A DNA stretch of 14,752 nucleotides, from NCBI GenBank assembly GCA_014381105.1, contig JACMIO010000104.1:1-14752 (forward strand), given 5' to 3'. A program made the translations under genes and the position numbers. Each line of letters starts with the position of its first letter. Positions within the stretch are counted from its first letter, which is position 1. This stretch comes from a bacterium. Its GTDB lineage: Archaea > Thermoproteota > Nitrososphaeria > Nitrososphaerales > Nitrososphaeraceae. The notes below the pieces were generated by a model, which was given only the letters and a program-made list of their open reading frames with translations, did no database searches and was not told where the DNA came from. This document shows, piece by piece, positions 1-7,133 of this stretch.

Positions 1-121
1 AAAATTTTTAATTTATCTTTTATTCAATTATGATATTTAAAGTGAGTAAACTAAGGTAAGCCAAGTTATTATATTTAGTTTCAATAATATATTTACTTCC
101 TAAAACAATTTGAGACAAATG

Positions 122-160
122 CTGGTGGGATTATTTGTTTCAACTCCATAATCCCACCGG
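122..160. repeat. Perfect inverted repeat / hairpin
   Basis: The arms 124-134 and 148-158 are exact 11-bp reverse complements. One G-U and one C-G pair extend the stem to 122-134 with 148-160, around a 13-nt loop. It lies about 65 bp beyond the stop of the minus-strand gene at 224, so on that strand it would sit in the 3' untranslated region, followed by a moderately T-rich stretch. It could be a 3'-end RNA structure, a protein-binding palindrome or the remnant of a small mobile repeat. The rest of 1-223 is AT-rich and I see no gene in it. Confidence 0.55.
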
Positions 161-223
161 TAAGTTGTTTGTAAATATTTTTGCATTTTCTTTTTGAGTA
201 ACTGAATACGTACTATTTGGATA

Positions 224-451
224 TCATTCTTTAGAATGTTTTAGCAGTATGTCCTCTAAATTATCTGGATTGTCGACTATCTCTTGAACTACTTTGGCAT
301 CATCTACTTCATAACAATGCGTAAGATTTTCTTCATCTTTATAAAAAATATAGACTTTGTTATCGTAAACGCAGTAGTACATTTTATCAACAATCATATC
401 TTCGGGTTTGATCTTTATGCCATCTTTTTCAACAATAACAGGGTATTCCAC
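224..451 (-). CDS. Small acidic hypothetical protein (75 aa)
   Basis: I do not recognise this protein. The frame opens with GTG; no in-frame ATG lies just upstream, and an AT-rich box near 470-481 is placed about right for a leaderless transcript. The product is acidic, with a tyrosine-rich central part (MYYCVYDNKVYIFYKDEE, about residues 24-41) that looks like two beta strands joined by a D-N turn, followed by a strand and a probable C-terminal helix. There is no signal peptide or membrane segment, so it is probably cytosolic. It reads in the same direction as the secreted protein that ends at 545, about 93 bp upstream, but nothing shows co-transcription. The composition looks like real protein rather than antisense noise, but the gene is short and unsupported by any family match. 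Confidence 0.5.
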   Translation of the reverse strand: MEYPVIVEKDGIKIKPEDMIVDKMYYCVYDNKVYIFYKDEENLTHCYEVDDAKVVQEIVDNPDNLEDILLKHSKE

Positions 452-544
452 GCTTATACCATCTATTTGATAAAATAAATTCTATGCGAAATTATGGAAG
501 GTATGTTGCATTTTATCAATAATTAATTTGATTCTGGAGCGCCT

Positions 545-1786
545 TTATAGGTCTGTGTTTCCCAGCACTATGAGATCTGATATCCATTGAATTGACTCAG
601 TTATATCCAACTCACTTATCTTGATGAATCGGGCCTTGATTGGACCATCTTTTAGGTCATAAATTTCTGAAGGTGAGTTAGTTCCAGTTGATGAGTAATA
701 TTCGGCCTGGGTATAATTTTTTCCGTCATTAGAGAATTCAAGCGTAAAGAATTTTATCTCATTGTCTACGTTAGCAAAGCTGACTTTAAGCCCACATATG
801 TTTTGTTCCTGTCCTAAGTCCAATGCGGTCCACCTTGGTTTATGTGATTCAGTAGAATTCCCGTTGGTATTGTTAACATTGTTGGTATCAGTTTGTACAT
901 CTATTATGGGAATTTCATTATATTCACATGTGTTTGTCGATTGATGCTCGCTATTAAAGAAATCTATTTCTTTATGTTGTAGTCCATTTGTTGTGTCCAC
1001 TAAATTATCATACTGAGTTACTACATGTTCCTCTGTTGGAGATACTTGTCCAAAACCAGTTGAATCAGGATCGTTTGATTCAAAACTTTGATATGAACTA
1101 TCATCATTATTATTAGTATTTAGCATATCTGTACTCTTAATATTATTGTCATCAGTACTCATAGTATTGATATTATCATCAGTACTCATGGTACTAATAT
1201 TACTTGAATCCAACGCTACTTCTTTTACTTCGGGCTTTTCAACTTCTATCAAGCAAGTATAAGTAACATATTTTCCGTCAGGATATATTACTCTGAGTTC
1301 TAAAGTATTTGGACCATATACATCTGCAAAACTAAATTGAGTTTTTCCAACTCTGTGAAGCGGAGTCATCTCTGTTGTATCTGCGTCGTAATCAACAAAG
1401 AACGCATTAATTTCGCGAGGTTTTGTTATAAAACTAAATGAAATAGAATCTTCTGGAGATATCGTGACTTCAGGTTCAAAATCATCTGGTAAATGCGGGA
1501 AATTAATTCTTTCCAAGTTTTCATTTTCCATAACTACGAATGGGGGCATTTCATAGGACTTGTTTTGATAGACCATTTTGGCAATTGGAACATTAATCTC
1601 CATCTTATTACTATCAACATCTGGTTTTTTGGAATCTGTTGATTTTTCGCTTTTTTCATCAGATTGTGCGGTAGCGGTTAACAGTATAGAGCTTTCAAGA
1701 GAAGTAATGAGCATCATGATTAAAATTGACGAGAGTAAAACGTGTTTCTTATTCCGGTTTAACGATTGTATCAAGACTTGATTCAA
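545..1786 (-). CDS. Secreted discoidin (F5/8 type C)-domain protein
   Basis: Probably an exported, cell-surface carbohydrate- or matrix-binding protein. Residues 11-40 form a signal peptide: basic NRNKK, a long hydrophobic core, and a likely cleavage after ATA40. Residues about 63-185 look like an all-beta Ig-like domain. Residues about 190-315 are a low-complexity Ser/Thr/Asn/Asp linker containing a duplicated nonapeptide (MSTDDN core, 197-214). The C-terminal 95 residues match an F5/8 type C jelly roll: WTALDLG, then FTLEFSNDGKNY, then IKARFIKI, ending WISDLIVLG. The usual N-terminal part of that domain (DGN..T.W) is degenerate. The start is TTG; a second TTG at codon 5 (1774) suits the TATA-like stretch at 1801-1812 better. 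No ATG precedes the signal peptide. The ligand is unknown. Confidence 0.8.
   Translation of the reverse strand: MNQVLIQSLNRNKKHVLLSSILIMMLITSLESSILLTATAQSDEKSEKSTDSKKPDVDSNKMEINVPIAKMVYQNKSYEMPPFVVMENENLERINFPHLPDDFEPEVTISPEDSISFSFITKPREINAFFVDYDADTTEMTPLHRVGKTQFSFADVYGPNTLELRVIYPDGKYVTYTCLIEVEKPEVKEVALDSSNISTMSTDDNINTMSTDDNNIKSTDMLNTNNNDDSSYQSFESNDPDSTGFGQVSPTEEHVVTQYDNLVDTTNGLQHKEIDFFNSEHQSTNTCEYNEIPIIDVQTDTNNVNNTNGNSTESHKPRWTALDLGQEQNICGLKVSFANVDNEIKFFTLEFSNDGKNYTQAEYYSSTGTNSPSEIYDLKDGPIKARFIKISELDITESIQWISDLIVLGNTDL
1148..1202 (-). repeat. 27-bp tandem repeat inside the linker
   Basis: The 15-bp core (t/atcatcagtactcat type) at 1148-1162 recurs at 1175-1189 with a 27-bp period. It encodes two adjacent copies of a nine-residue unit, I-S/N-T-M-S-T-D-D-N, in the Ser/Thr/Asp linker of the discoidin-domain protein. 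In-frame repeats in a surface protein linker are prone to length change between strains. Confidence 0.75.
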
Positions 1787-1991
1787 AACTTATTGGTAAT
1801 CTTTTATATTTACGGAATGTCGAAAAAATTACTGAAATCAACAACAGGAAAATAACTTCATTGACTATAAGAAAATACCATAATATGTATAAATCATGGC
1901 TGCCATTGAAATATTTACTTGATGTTTTCATAAAATTTAAGATGCTTGGAATAATTTTTTATTCTTCCAAGAATCAATTTATCAAGTACTA

Positions 1992-3125
1992 TTGAGTGAG
2001 AATATTTCCTTAAGTGAGATAGAAAAGAGAATAATATTTCATATTGATTTTGACTATTTCTATGCACAATGTGAAGAAATAAGAAAGCCAGAATTAAGAA
2101 ATATTCCAAGCGTAGTTTGCGTATATTCAGGCCGGGAAGAAGATTCAGGTGTCGTCAGTACATGCAATTATGAGGCACGAAAATATGGTGTCAAGGCGGC
2201 AATGCCCATTAGATTGGCAAAGTCAAAATTAAAAGATGTTCATTCAAACTTTCTTCCTACTGACATGCCCTATTACCATGAAATATCCACAAAAGCAATG
2301 AGGATAATTCAAAATTACGGGGAACTCTTTGAGCAAGTCAGTGTAGATGAATGTTATATGGACTTTACAAAGATAACGAATTCAGATTTTGATGATGCAA
2401 AAATTTTTGCTGCATCTTTACAAAAAAATATCAAAGACCAGATTAAATTAACATGTTCAATTGGGGTGGGACCCAATAAACTAATAGCGAAAATAGCATC
2501 GGGTATCAATAAGCCCAATGGAATAACAGTTGTACGTCTGGAAGATGCCAAACAATTTATCTCAAATTGTAAGATTGATGATATCCCTGGTATAGGTCCA
2601 AAAACATCCAAGAAACTAGAAACATTAGGGATAAAATCGGTATCTGATATATCAAAAAAAGGTATTTTTGAATTAAGAGATGCTCTAGGTTATAAGATTG
2701 CAACTTTTCTGGTGAATGCGTCAAATGCAATCGATTATTCACAGATAAAAGTTCGTGGAACTTCAAAACAAATTGGCAAAATAGTTACCCTAAAAAAAGA
2801 TACAACATCTTTGGATCAAATAAAATTGACAGTGGAAAATCTTTGTACATCTGTATTTGAAAATTTAGAAAATAAACGACAGGCCTTCAGAGTTCTCACC
2901 ATAATATTAATCTTAGAAAACCTTCAACATGTTTCATTTTCTAAAAGCCTAAAACTTTATTCGGCATCCCTTGATGAATTGCAAAAGAATTCATTATCAA
3001 TCATAAATGAAATGATTAGTAATAATTCAATCTCTCTTGACAACATTAGGAGGATTGGTATTGTAGTATCTGACCTAAAGGATATCTCAGGACAGGATTC
3101 GTTATTGAATTATTTTGAGAATTAG
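1992..3125 (+). CDS. dinB: DNA polymerase IV (Y-family, Dpo4-like)
   Basis: Error-prone translesion DNA polymerase. HIDFDYFYAQCEE at 17-29 carries catalytic Asp19 and the predicted steric-gate Tyr24. SVDECYMDFT at 117-126 carries Asp119 and Glu120. YEARKYGVKAAMP (60-72) and SIGVGPNKLIAKIASG (156-171) are standard palm/finger signatures. IDDIPGIGPKTSKKLETLGI (195-214) is the helix-hairpin-helix of the thumb, and 255-365 is the little finger. The C-terminus QDSLLNYFEN (368-377) fits the PCNA-interacting PIP box QxxLxxYF. At 377 aa it is full length. The start is TTG; there is no ATG ahead of the first motif, so TTG at 1992 is the best choice. It is transcribed alone, divergent from the secreted protein and convergent with the cobalamin operon. 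Confidence 0.95.
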   Translation: MSENISLSEIEKRIIFHIDFDYFYAQCEEIRKPELRNIPSVVCVYSGREEDSGVVSTCNYEARKYGVKAAMPIRLAKSKLKDVHSNFLPTDMPYYHEISTKAMRIIQNYGELFEQVSVDECYMDFTKITNSDFDDAKIFAASLQKNIKDQIKLTCSIGVGPNKLIAKIASGINKPNGITVVRLEDAKQFISNCKIDDIPGIGPKTSKKLETLGIKSVSDISKKGIFELRDALGYKIATFLVNASNAIDYSQIKVRGTSKQIGKIVTLKKDTTSLDQIKLTVENLCTSVFENLENKRQAFRVLTIILILENLQHVSFSKSLKLYSASLDELQKNSLSIINEMISNNSISLDNIRRIGIVVSDLKDISGQDSLLNYFEN

Positions 3126-3286
3126 AATTTCGAAAGGAGAGTGTTGAAACTGATAAAAATAATTTAGATTGCGAGGGCAGATTGGTAGAGTAACACGGTG
3201 TAGTGGTGATTTCTTGTATTTTATCTGTGCTTAATGATTCAATGATTTTCTGTGCTTTAAGAAATCGAGATGCATTTCATAATGAT

Positions 3287-4252
3287 TTATGAAGATATGA
3301 ACTTCAATGATCTATTAACTAATTCTTCTACGACTTTGTTTGATTTTGATCCGATTATTTTTGCGTTTATGAAATTAGGTTTTCCTCCACCGCTCCCCAT
3401 ATTCTCATCTTTTCCCAGTTCTTCAAAGATTTTAGCACAATCTAAATTAATATCATCACTCCTTGCAAAAATAAGAGATGCCATGTCATTGTCAATCATA
3501 TTGACAAGAACTACAATTGTTCTTGATTTAAGTATCTTTTCTCCTGCGAAATTTTGAATAGTTCGCCAGTCCATATCATGCAGGATTATCGTAATTAGAT
3601 TTATGTTCTGATTGTCAATTGTCCGAACCGGTATATCTACCAGTAACTTATTTGTTAATTTTTTTAAACGATTGTGATATTGTTCTCTTTCATTAGATAG
3701 CTTCTTTATAGTGGCCTCTACTGTATTATAATTTGCTCCGATTTGAACACAAATATTATTGATCTTTTCTGTTATTCTAACTGCCTCGTCCATCGCATTT
3801 TTGCCAATCATGAACCTGATCTCATAATCGGATCCATTCATTGTCATACTAGTTACCAAGAAAAATATACATTCAGATAAATTATTAACATGTTCCATTG
3901 AGCATGCAGAAAGATCGTGGTTTTCTATTTCAACTACTGTAATGGTATCTGCATTCTCCAATCTTGTTTCATTAGCTCTCAGAGCTAGGAACACGTTCTT
4001 GGCTTCTTGTAGTGAGGAAAATGAGTGATGTGATATTTTTCTGCCTTCCAAGATTAGTCGATTAACTTCCATCTCAGCAGAAGTTATCTTTTCAAAATCA
4101 AGTTCTACTTCTGATTTTCTTATGAACGCAATATTATATGGATCCTTATGTTCTACTTTTCTCACGCTTAGTGTCCTTTTTAATATTTTTTGCAGCGATC
4201 CTATAAAGGCATGTTCTGCAGTATGCGCTGCTCTCGTGTCCATACCTATCAT
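3287..4252 (-). CDS. Stand-alone AlaRS-type editing (SAD) + DHHA1 protein
   Basis: Resembles the C-terminal half of alanyl-tRNA synthetase. HTAEH (residues 10-14) and CSMEH (117-121) reproduce the HxxxH and CxxxH zinc/editing-site motifs of the AlaRS and AlaX second-additional domain, at similar spacing (about 100 residues). A helical, coiled-coil-like stretch follows (about 155-205), then a DHHA1-like domain with GSGGGKPNF at 286-294. There is no aminoacylation core, and the N-terminal beta barrel with GGGQP found in AlaX is also absent, so it starts directly at HxxxH. The likely role is hydrolysis of mischarged tRNA, but that is inferred. ATG at 4252 overlaps the cbiC stop (TGATG); a TTG one codon earlier is also open. 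It is the last gene of the cobalamin operon, an unexplained partnership. Confidence 0.7.
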   Translation of the reverse strand: MIGMDTRAAHTAEHAFIGSLQKILKRTLSVRKVEHKDPYNIAFIRKSEVELDFEKITSAEMEVNRLILEGRKISHHSFSSLQEAKNVFLALRANETRLENADTITVVEIENHDLSACSMEHVNNLSECIFFLVTSMTMNGSDYEIRFMIGKNAMDEAVRITEKINNICVQIGANYNTVEATIKKLSNEREQYHNRLKKLTNKLLVDIPVRTIDNQNINLITIILHDMDWRTIQNFAGEKILKSRTIVVLVNMIDNDMASLIFARSDDINLDCAKIFEELGKDENMGSGGGKPNFINAKIIGSKSNKVVEELVNRSLKFISS

Positions 4253-4944
4253 CAATTCAAGTTACTAATATACAGGAGCATTAAAGCGTTGATTATTGAT
4301 GACGCTGTAGGGCTTCCACCCTTTCTTCCAATATTTGTAATAAATTCCACGTTCGTCGTTGAAAGTTCAGATTTTGATTCCGCTGCTGAAACAAATCCTA
4401 CAGGTATTCCAATTACAAGTGCTGGTTTTACTGCATTTTCATTTATCATCTTGATTACCTCATACAATGCTGTTGGAGCATTTCCTATCACAACAATACC
4501 ACCATCGATTTCTTTAGATGAGTATCTCATTGCCACTGTAGATCGAGTCTTATTTTCATTTTTAGATATGTCGATTACCGCCTTATTCGATATATTGCAT
4601 ACAAGACTATTCCCAATTTTTGCTACAGATTTCTTGTTTATGCCTGACTGTACCATGTCAACATCAACAACTATGTGTCGCTTCTTCCTAAAGGCTTCGA
4701 AAGCATTTTCGATGGCGCTAGCTGAAAAGATAATTCCGTTCTTATCAGGTTTTGCAAAATCAAAATCAGCTGTCGCATGGATTACACGTCTGACAACATT
4801 CCATTGTAGTTCATTGTAACCATGAGTTCCAATTTCAGATTCAATGATTTTCATACTGTTTTCTTCTATACCAAGTGAAGATTCAGACATATCCCTAGAC
4901 TTTGCCCTTACTGCTCTCTCGGTTTTATCACTACTTTCAATCAA
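4252..4944 (-). CDS. cbiC: Cobalt-precorrin-8 methylmutase
   Basis: Moves the methyl group from C-11 to C-12 of cobalt-precorrin-8 to give cobyrinate, a late step in corrin ring formation. Family signatures: IEENSMKIIESEIG (26-39), VIHATADFDFA (54-64) with the predicted catalytic His56, the DVDMVQSGI segment (94-102), VVIGNAPTAL (151-160) and the following GIPVGFVSAAESK, then the Gly-rich RKGGSP near the end. At 230 aa it has the usual family length. The open frame begins at TTG 4944, overlapping the cbiX stop by 8 nt; an ATG at codon 19 (4890) would give an N-terminus closer to that of typical CbiC proteins, so the first 18 residues are uncertain. Its stop overlaps the start of the editing-domain gene, indicating translational coupling. 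Confidence 0.93.
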   Translation of the reverse strand: MIESSDKTERAVRAKSRDMSESSLGIEENSMKIIESEIGTHGYNELQWNVVRRVIHATADFDFAKPDKNGIIFSASAIENAFEAFRKKRHIVVDVDMVQSGINKKSVAKIGNSLVCNISNKAVIDISKNENKTRSTVAMRYSSKEIDGGIVVIGNAPTALYEVIKMINENAVKPALVIGIPVGFVSAAESKSELSTTNVEFITNIGRKGGSPTASSIINALMLLYISNLN

Positions 4945-5698
4945 CTTTTCCTTCCGCCTCTTTTGCCCTTTCTAGTACTAAGTTCACGAGCTTGGGGTCT
5001 ACGCCAAAATGCTCTGTAACATGAACCTTGATATTCTCTAGATTGTAGTTTTCCAATGCAGAATTGATATCTTTTACAACATCATTTTTTATATGCGCTC
5101 CCTTGTGTAGGAAATAGGGAACGATTATCACTGTACTCGGTTTGTTGGAAATAATCTTATCTATTCCGTTGGCTATACGTGGTTCATCTAATTCAAGAAA
5201 ACAAAATGTAACACTTCTGAAATCTGGCTTTAGACTGTTTACCGTATGTACAAATGCAGTTCTAGCACTCCTGTCACTGCTTCCATGACCTATTACAAGT
5301 ATGTCGCACTTGTCATTTGATAATAAAACATTATTTTTTTCTCTTGCAGTATGAATTCTATCTCTAATGAGCGATTCAAGTGTAGTATGATAGCTCAGGG
5401 GTTTTGTAATTACTACCTTTATCTTCCTATCATAACAGATTCTCGCAGTTTTTTTTACAGAATCTTTTAACTTCATCCCGGGATACAAGAAATAGGGCAT
5501 TACGGTAATAGAATCTACATTGTTGGAAATGCACTTGTTAATCCCTTCTTCGATGTATGGCGGTATAACTTCAAGAAAGCAATGATCTACATATGCATAT
5601 TCACTTTCATCCCTGATCATAGTACATAATTGGGCAAGCTCTTCTTTTGCCTCTGGTTCTCTGCTGCCTCTATCGATTAGTAACAAAGCTTTGTTCAT
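4937..5698 (-). CDS. cbiX: Two-domain sirohydrochlorin cobaltochelatase-like CbiX
   Basis: Predicted to insert Co2+ into sirohydrochlorin, the entry reaction of the anaerobic cobalamin pathway. The 253-aa protein consists of two CbiX repeats (about 1-122 and 130-250). The C-terminal repeat keeps the metal-site histidines: VIGHGSSDRSARTAF with His138, and PYFLHKGAHIKND with His202. The aligned N-terminal positions are LLIDRGSREPEA with Arg10 and PYFLYPGMKLKD with Lys76, so the N-terminal half lacks both. A single functional site per two-domain chain is known in long CbiX and protoporphyrin ferrochelatase, so activity is still plausible; iron chelation or a structural role is the alternative. 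ATG at 5698 lies 1 nt beyond the cbiG stop, and the 3' end overlaps cbiC. Confidence 0.9.
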   Translation of the reverse strand: MNKALLLIDRGSREPEAKEELAQLCTMIRDESEYAYVDHCFLEVIPPYIEEGINKCISNNVDSITVMPYFLYPGMKLKDSVKKTARICYDRKIKVVITKPLSYHTTLESLIRDRIHTAREKNNVLLSNDKCDILVIGHGSSDRSARTAFVHTVNSLKPDFRSVTFCFLELDEPRIANGIDKIISNKPSTVIIVPYFLHKGAHIKNDVVKDINSALENYNLENIKVHVTEHFGVDPKLVNLVLERAKEAEGKVD

Positions 5699-5699
5699 A

Positions 5700-6776
5700 T
5701 TAGATATCTACCTCAGAGTAATTTATCCTAGACACTGCGACTGTGAGGTTAGGAGGGAACTTTTGCTTTGTCACTATTAGTTCACCACCTGAGCTAAGTA
5801 TTGACGAGGCTTCTGATACACTTGATGTGCCTTCGTATTTTTTTACCACGTCTGAAGGATTTGGGACCATAATCTTGTCTAACTTTTCTTTGTCATAAAA
5901 CTCTAAAGGGATTCCATGCTTGTCTGAAAAAGATCCTAATGAAGCAGGAGGTTTACCTCTATTTATGGTTGAGAGATTTCTAATGCTAAGAAAAGACAAT
6001 CCATTTTCCTTTAAGACTTTCAATATACCATCCTCTATTTCCTTCTGAGTTGTATCCCAGTGAAAACCTAACCCCACTACAAGACTCTTTGGCCTATAAA
6101 TTACGGATTTATTGACAAGGAGTGGATCTGTAATGATCTTGTCAGAAATTATTAAACCGGCTTTGAAATCATCTGATCTTAATTCATCAATATCCTTTAC
6201 TATTGATACATTTTTTGGTAATTCTTTGTTCCACCATTTTGTTTCACCGGTATCCTGATAGACACCTATTTTTTCTTCATTAACCATATAAGCACTAATC
6301 TTAGTAACGTTTTCAAAATTTTCAATACGCCATTTAAATTCGGAACCTAAAAGATCTACTGCTATCGTTTCATTGACATCGGCAGCTGTGGTGATTACAG
6401 GAGTTGAATTCAGTATATCTGCAATTGATTTGGTTAATGAGTTGGCTCCTCCCAGATGTCCAGACAGAGTACTTATTACAAAGTTCGCCTTATCATCTAT
6501 AACGATAACTGCTGGATCTGTCTTTTTATCTTTCAACAGATTTGATATTAAACGGATTACAGCTCCCAATGAAAAAATGCAAATTATGCTTTCATATTCT
6601 TTGAAAATCTCCTCAATCATGATTTTTGTATTCTTTTCAAACCAGATAATCCCACCAGAAGAATCTTTGTGTTTTGATTGCGCATAAATTGATGCTGAAG
6701 GAATTTTTTCTTTTATTCTTTTTGATATATTGATTCCATTTTTAGTAATACAAACAATAGCAACCTTGCTGCTCAT
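5700..6776 (-). CDS. cbiG: Cobalt-precorrin-5A hydrolase
   Basis: Opens the delta-lactone of cobalt-precorrin-5A and releases the two-carbon fragment as acetaldehyde, driving ring contraction. The N-terminal domain (3-130) carries IFSLGAVIRLI (68-78), TDPAVIVID (86-94) and the signature LSGHLGGAN (104-112). A variable middle domain spans about 140-225. The C-terminal CbiG domain (232-350) has LVVGLGFHWDTTQKEI, LSTINRGKP, NPSDVV and GTSSVSEAS, ending in a KQKFPPNLTVAVSR-type strand. At 358 aa it is full length, with an ATG start. It is the first gene of the operon cbiG-cbiX-cbiC-editing protein, whose junctions all overlap or nearly do. Other cobalamin genes are not present in the window. Confidence 0.95.
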   Translation of the reverse strand: MSSKVAIVCITKNGINISKRIKEKIPSASIYAQSKHKDSSGGIIWFEKNTKIMIEEIFKEYESIICIFSLGAVIRLISNLLKDKKTDPAVIVIDDKANFVISTLSGHLGGANSLTKSIADILNSTPVITTAADVNETIAVDLLGSEFKWRIENFENVTKISAYMVNEEKIGVYQDTGETKWWNKELPKNVSIVKDIDELRSDDFKAGLIISDKIITDPLLVNKSVIYRPKSLVVGLGFHWDTTQKEIEDGILKVLKENGLSFLSIRNLSTINRGKPPASLGSFSDKHGIPLEFYDKEKLDKIMVPNPSDVVKKYEGTSSVSEASSILSSGGELIVTKQKFPPNLTVAVSRINYSEVDI

Positions 6777-6800
6777 GCATTACTTTATAAAATTTATTCA

Positions 6801-6810
6801 AATAATATAC
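6801..6810 (-). promoter_or_regulatory. Putative TATA box of the cbiG operon
   Basis: On the minus strand this reads gtatattatt. Its TATA-like core (6803-6809) is 27-33 bp before the cbiG ATG, the distance expected for an archaeal leaderless transcript. The region is AT-rich, so chance matches are likely. Confidence 0.35.
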
Positions 6811-6884
6811 TTTGTGTTAATTTGTTGTCTCAACGAACATAAAAATTCAAATATTGAATGAAACAACAGTAATGCAGTATACAG

Positions 6885-7025
6885 ATGACATTGACCTTCT
6901 TTTGTAAGAGGAATCGTCACACCGAATGTCCTGGTGAATGGCCGATGGGCGACTCGTGTGGCTCAGATCATGACTGCTCATTTGACGTAAAAATGTCAAA
7001 ATGCGAATGCTCATGTCATGTATGA
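6885..7025 (+). CDS. Small cysteine-rich protein (46 aa), probable metal binder
   Basis: An uninterrupted ATG-to-TGA frame of 46 codons plus stop. The product has seven cysteines (7, 15, 25, 31, 40, 42, 44) and His12, 29 and 45, ending in KCECSCHV, i.e. C-x-C-x-C-H. The CPGEWPMGDSCGSDHDCSF segment (15-33) is rich in residues typical of metal-site loops. An in-frame stop 12 nt before the ATG leaves little choice of start. The reading frame is about 45% G+C, clearly above its flanks, and the composition is far from the Lys/Asn/Ile bias of random frames here. It lies between two minus-strand genes, divergent from cbiG. A zinc or Fe-S/copper-binding role is inferred from composition only; I recognise no family. 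Confidence 0.7.
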   Translation: MTLTFFCKRNRHTECPGEWPMGDSCGSDHDCSFDVKMSKCECSCHV

Positions 7026-7133
7026 GCAAGCGGTATGTTATGTGATAGCAGGTTTTTTGGACTTTATTTGAATGTAAATTACAAAAATGATCTTAATGGG
7101 GTCAGAAAATTATGGTTTTCGATCACTTCTATT

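Noticed and set aside
1749..1931. 60-codon minus-strand frame upstream of the secreted protein with a hydrophobic stretch
   Set aside because: It overlaps the start of the secreted-protein gene, covers its likely promoter, and has the Phe/Ile/Leu/Ser bias of chance frames in AT-rich DNA. A plus-strand frame over the same bases (1726-1995) looks equally meaningless.
3168..3215. tRNA-like stretch (gattggtagagta resembles a D-arm)
   Set aside because: No matching acceptor stem, anticodon arm or T-arm could be found downstream, so neither a tRNA nor a clear attachment-site remnant is supported. The 160-bp gap between dinB and the editing-domain gene otherwise shows nothing.
4190..4819. Long plus-strand frame (209 codons) opposite cbiC
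   Set aside because: It is the antisense of a confidently identified methylmutase; its Ser/Thr/Phe-rich composition mirrors the sense codons and shows no domain.
6646..6656. Second copy of the hairpin arm ataatcccacc
   Set aside because: It is inside cbiG codons for a normal part of the protein and has no partner arm, so it is taken as chance and not as a dispersed repeat.
6847..7029. 60-codon minus-strand frame opposite the small Cys-rich gene
   Set aside because: The plus-strand frame has a coherent Cys/His pattern, while the minus-strand product is Ser/Arg/His-rich without motifs. Only one is likely coding, and the plus strand fits better.
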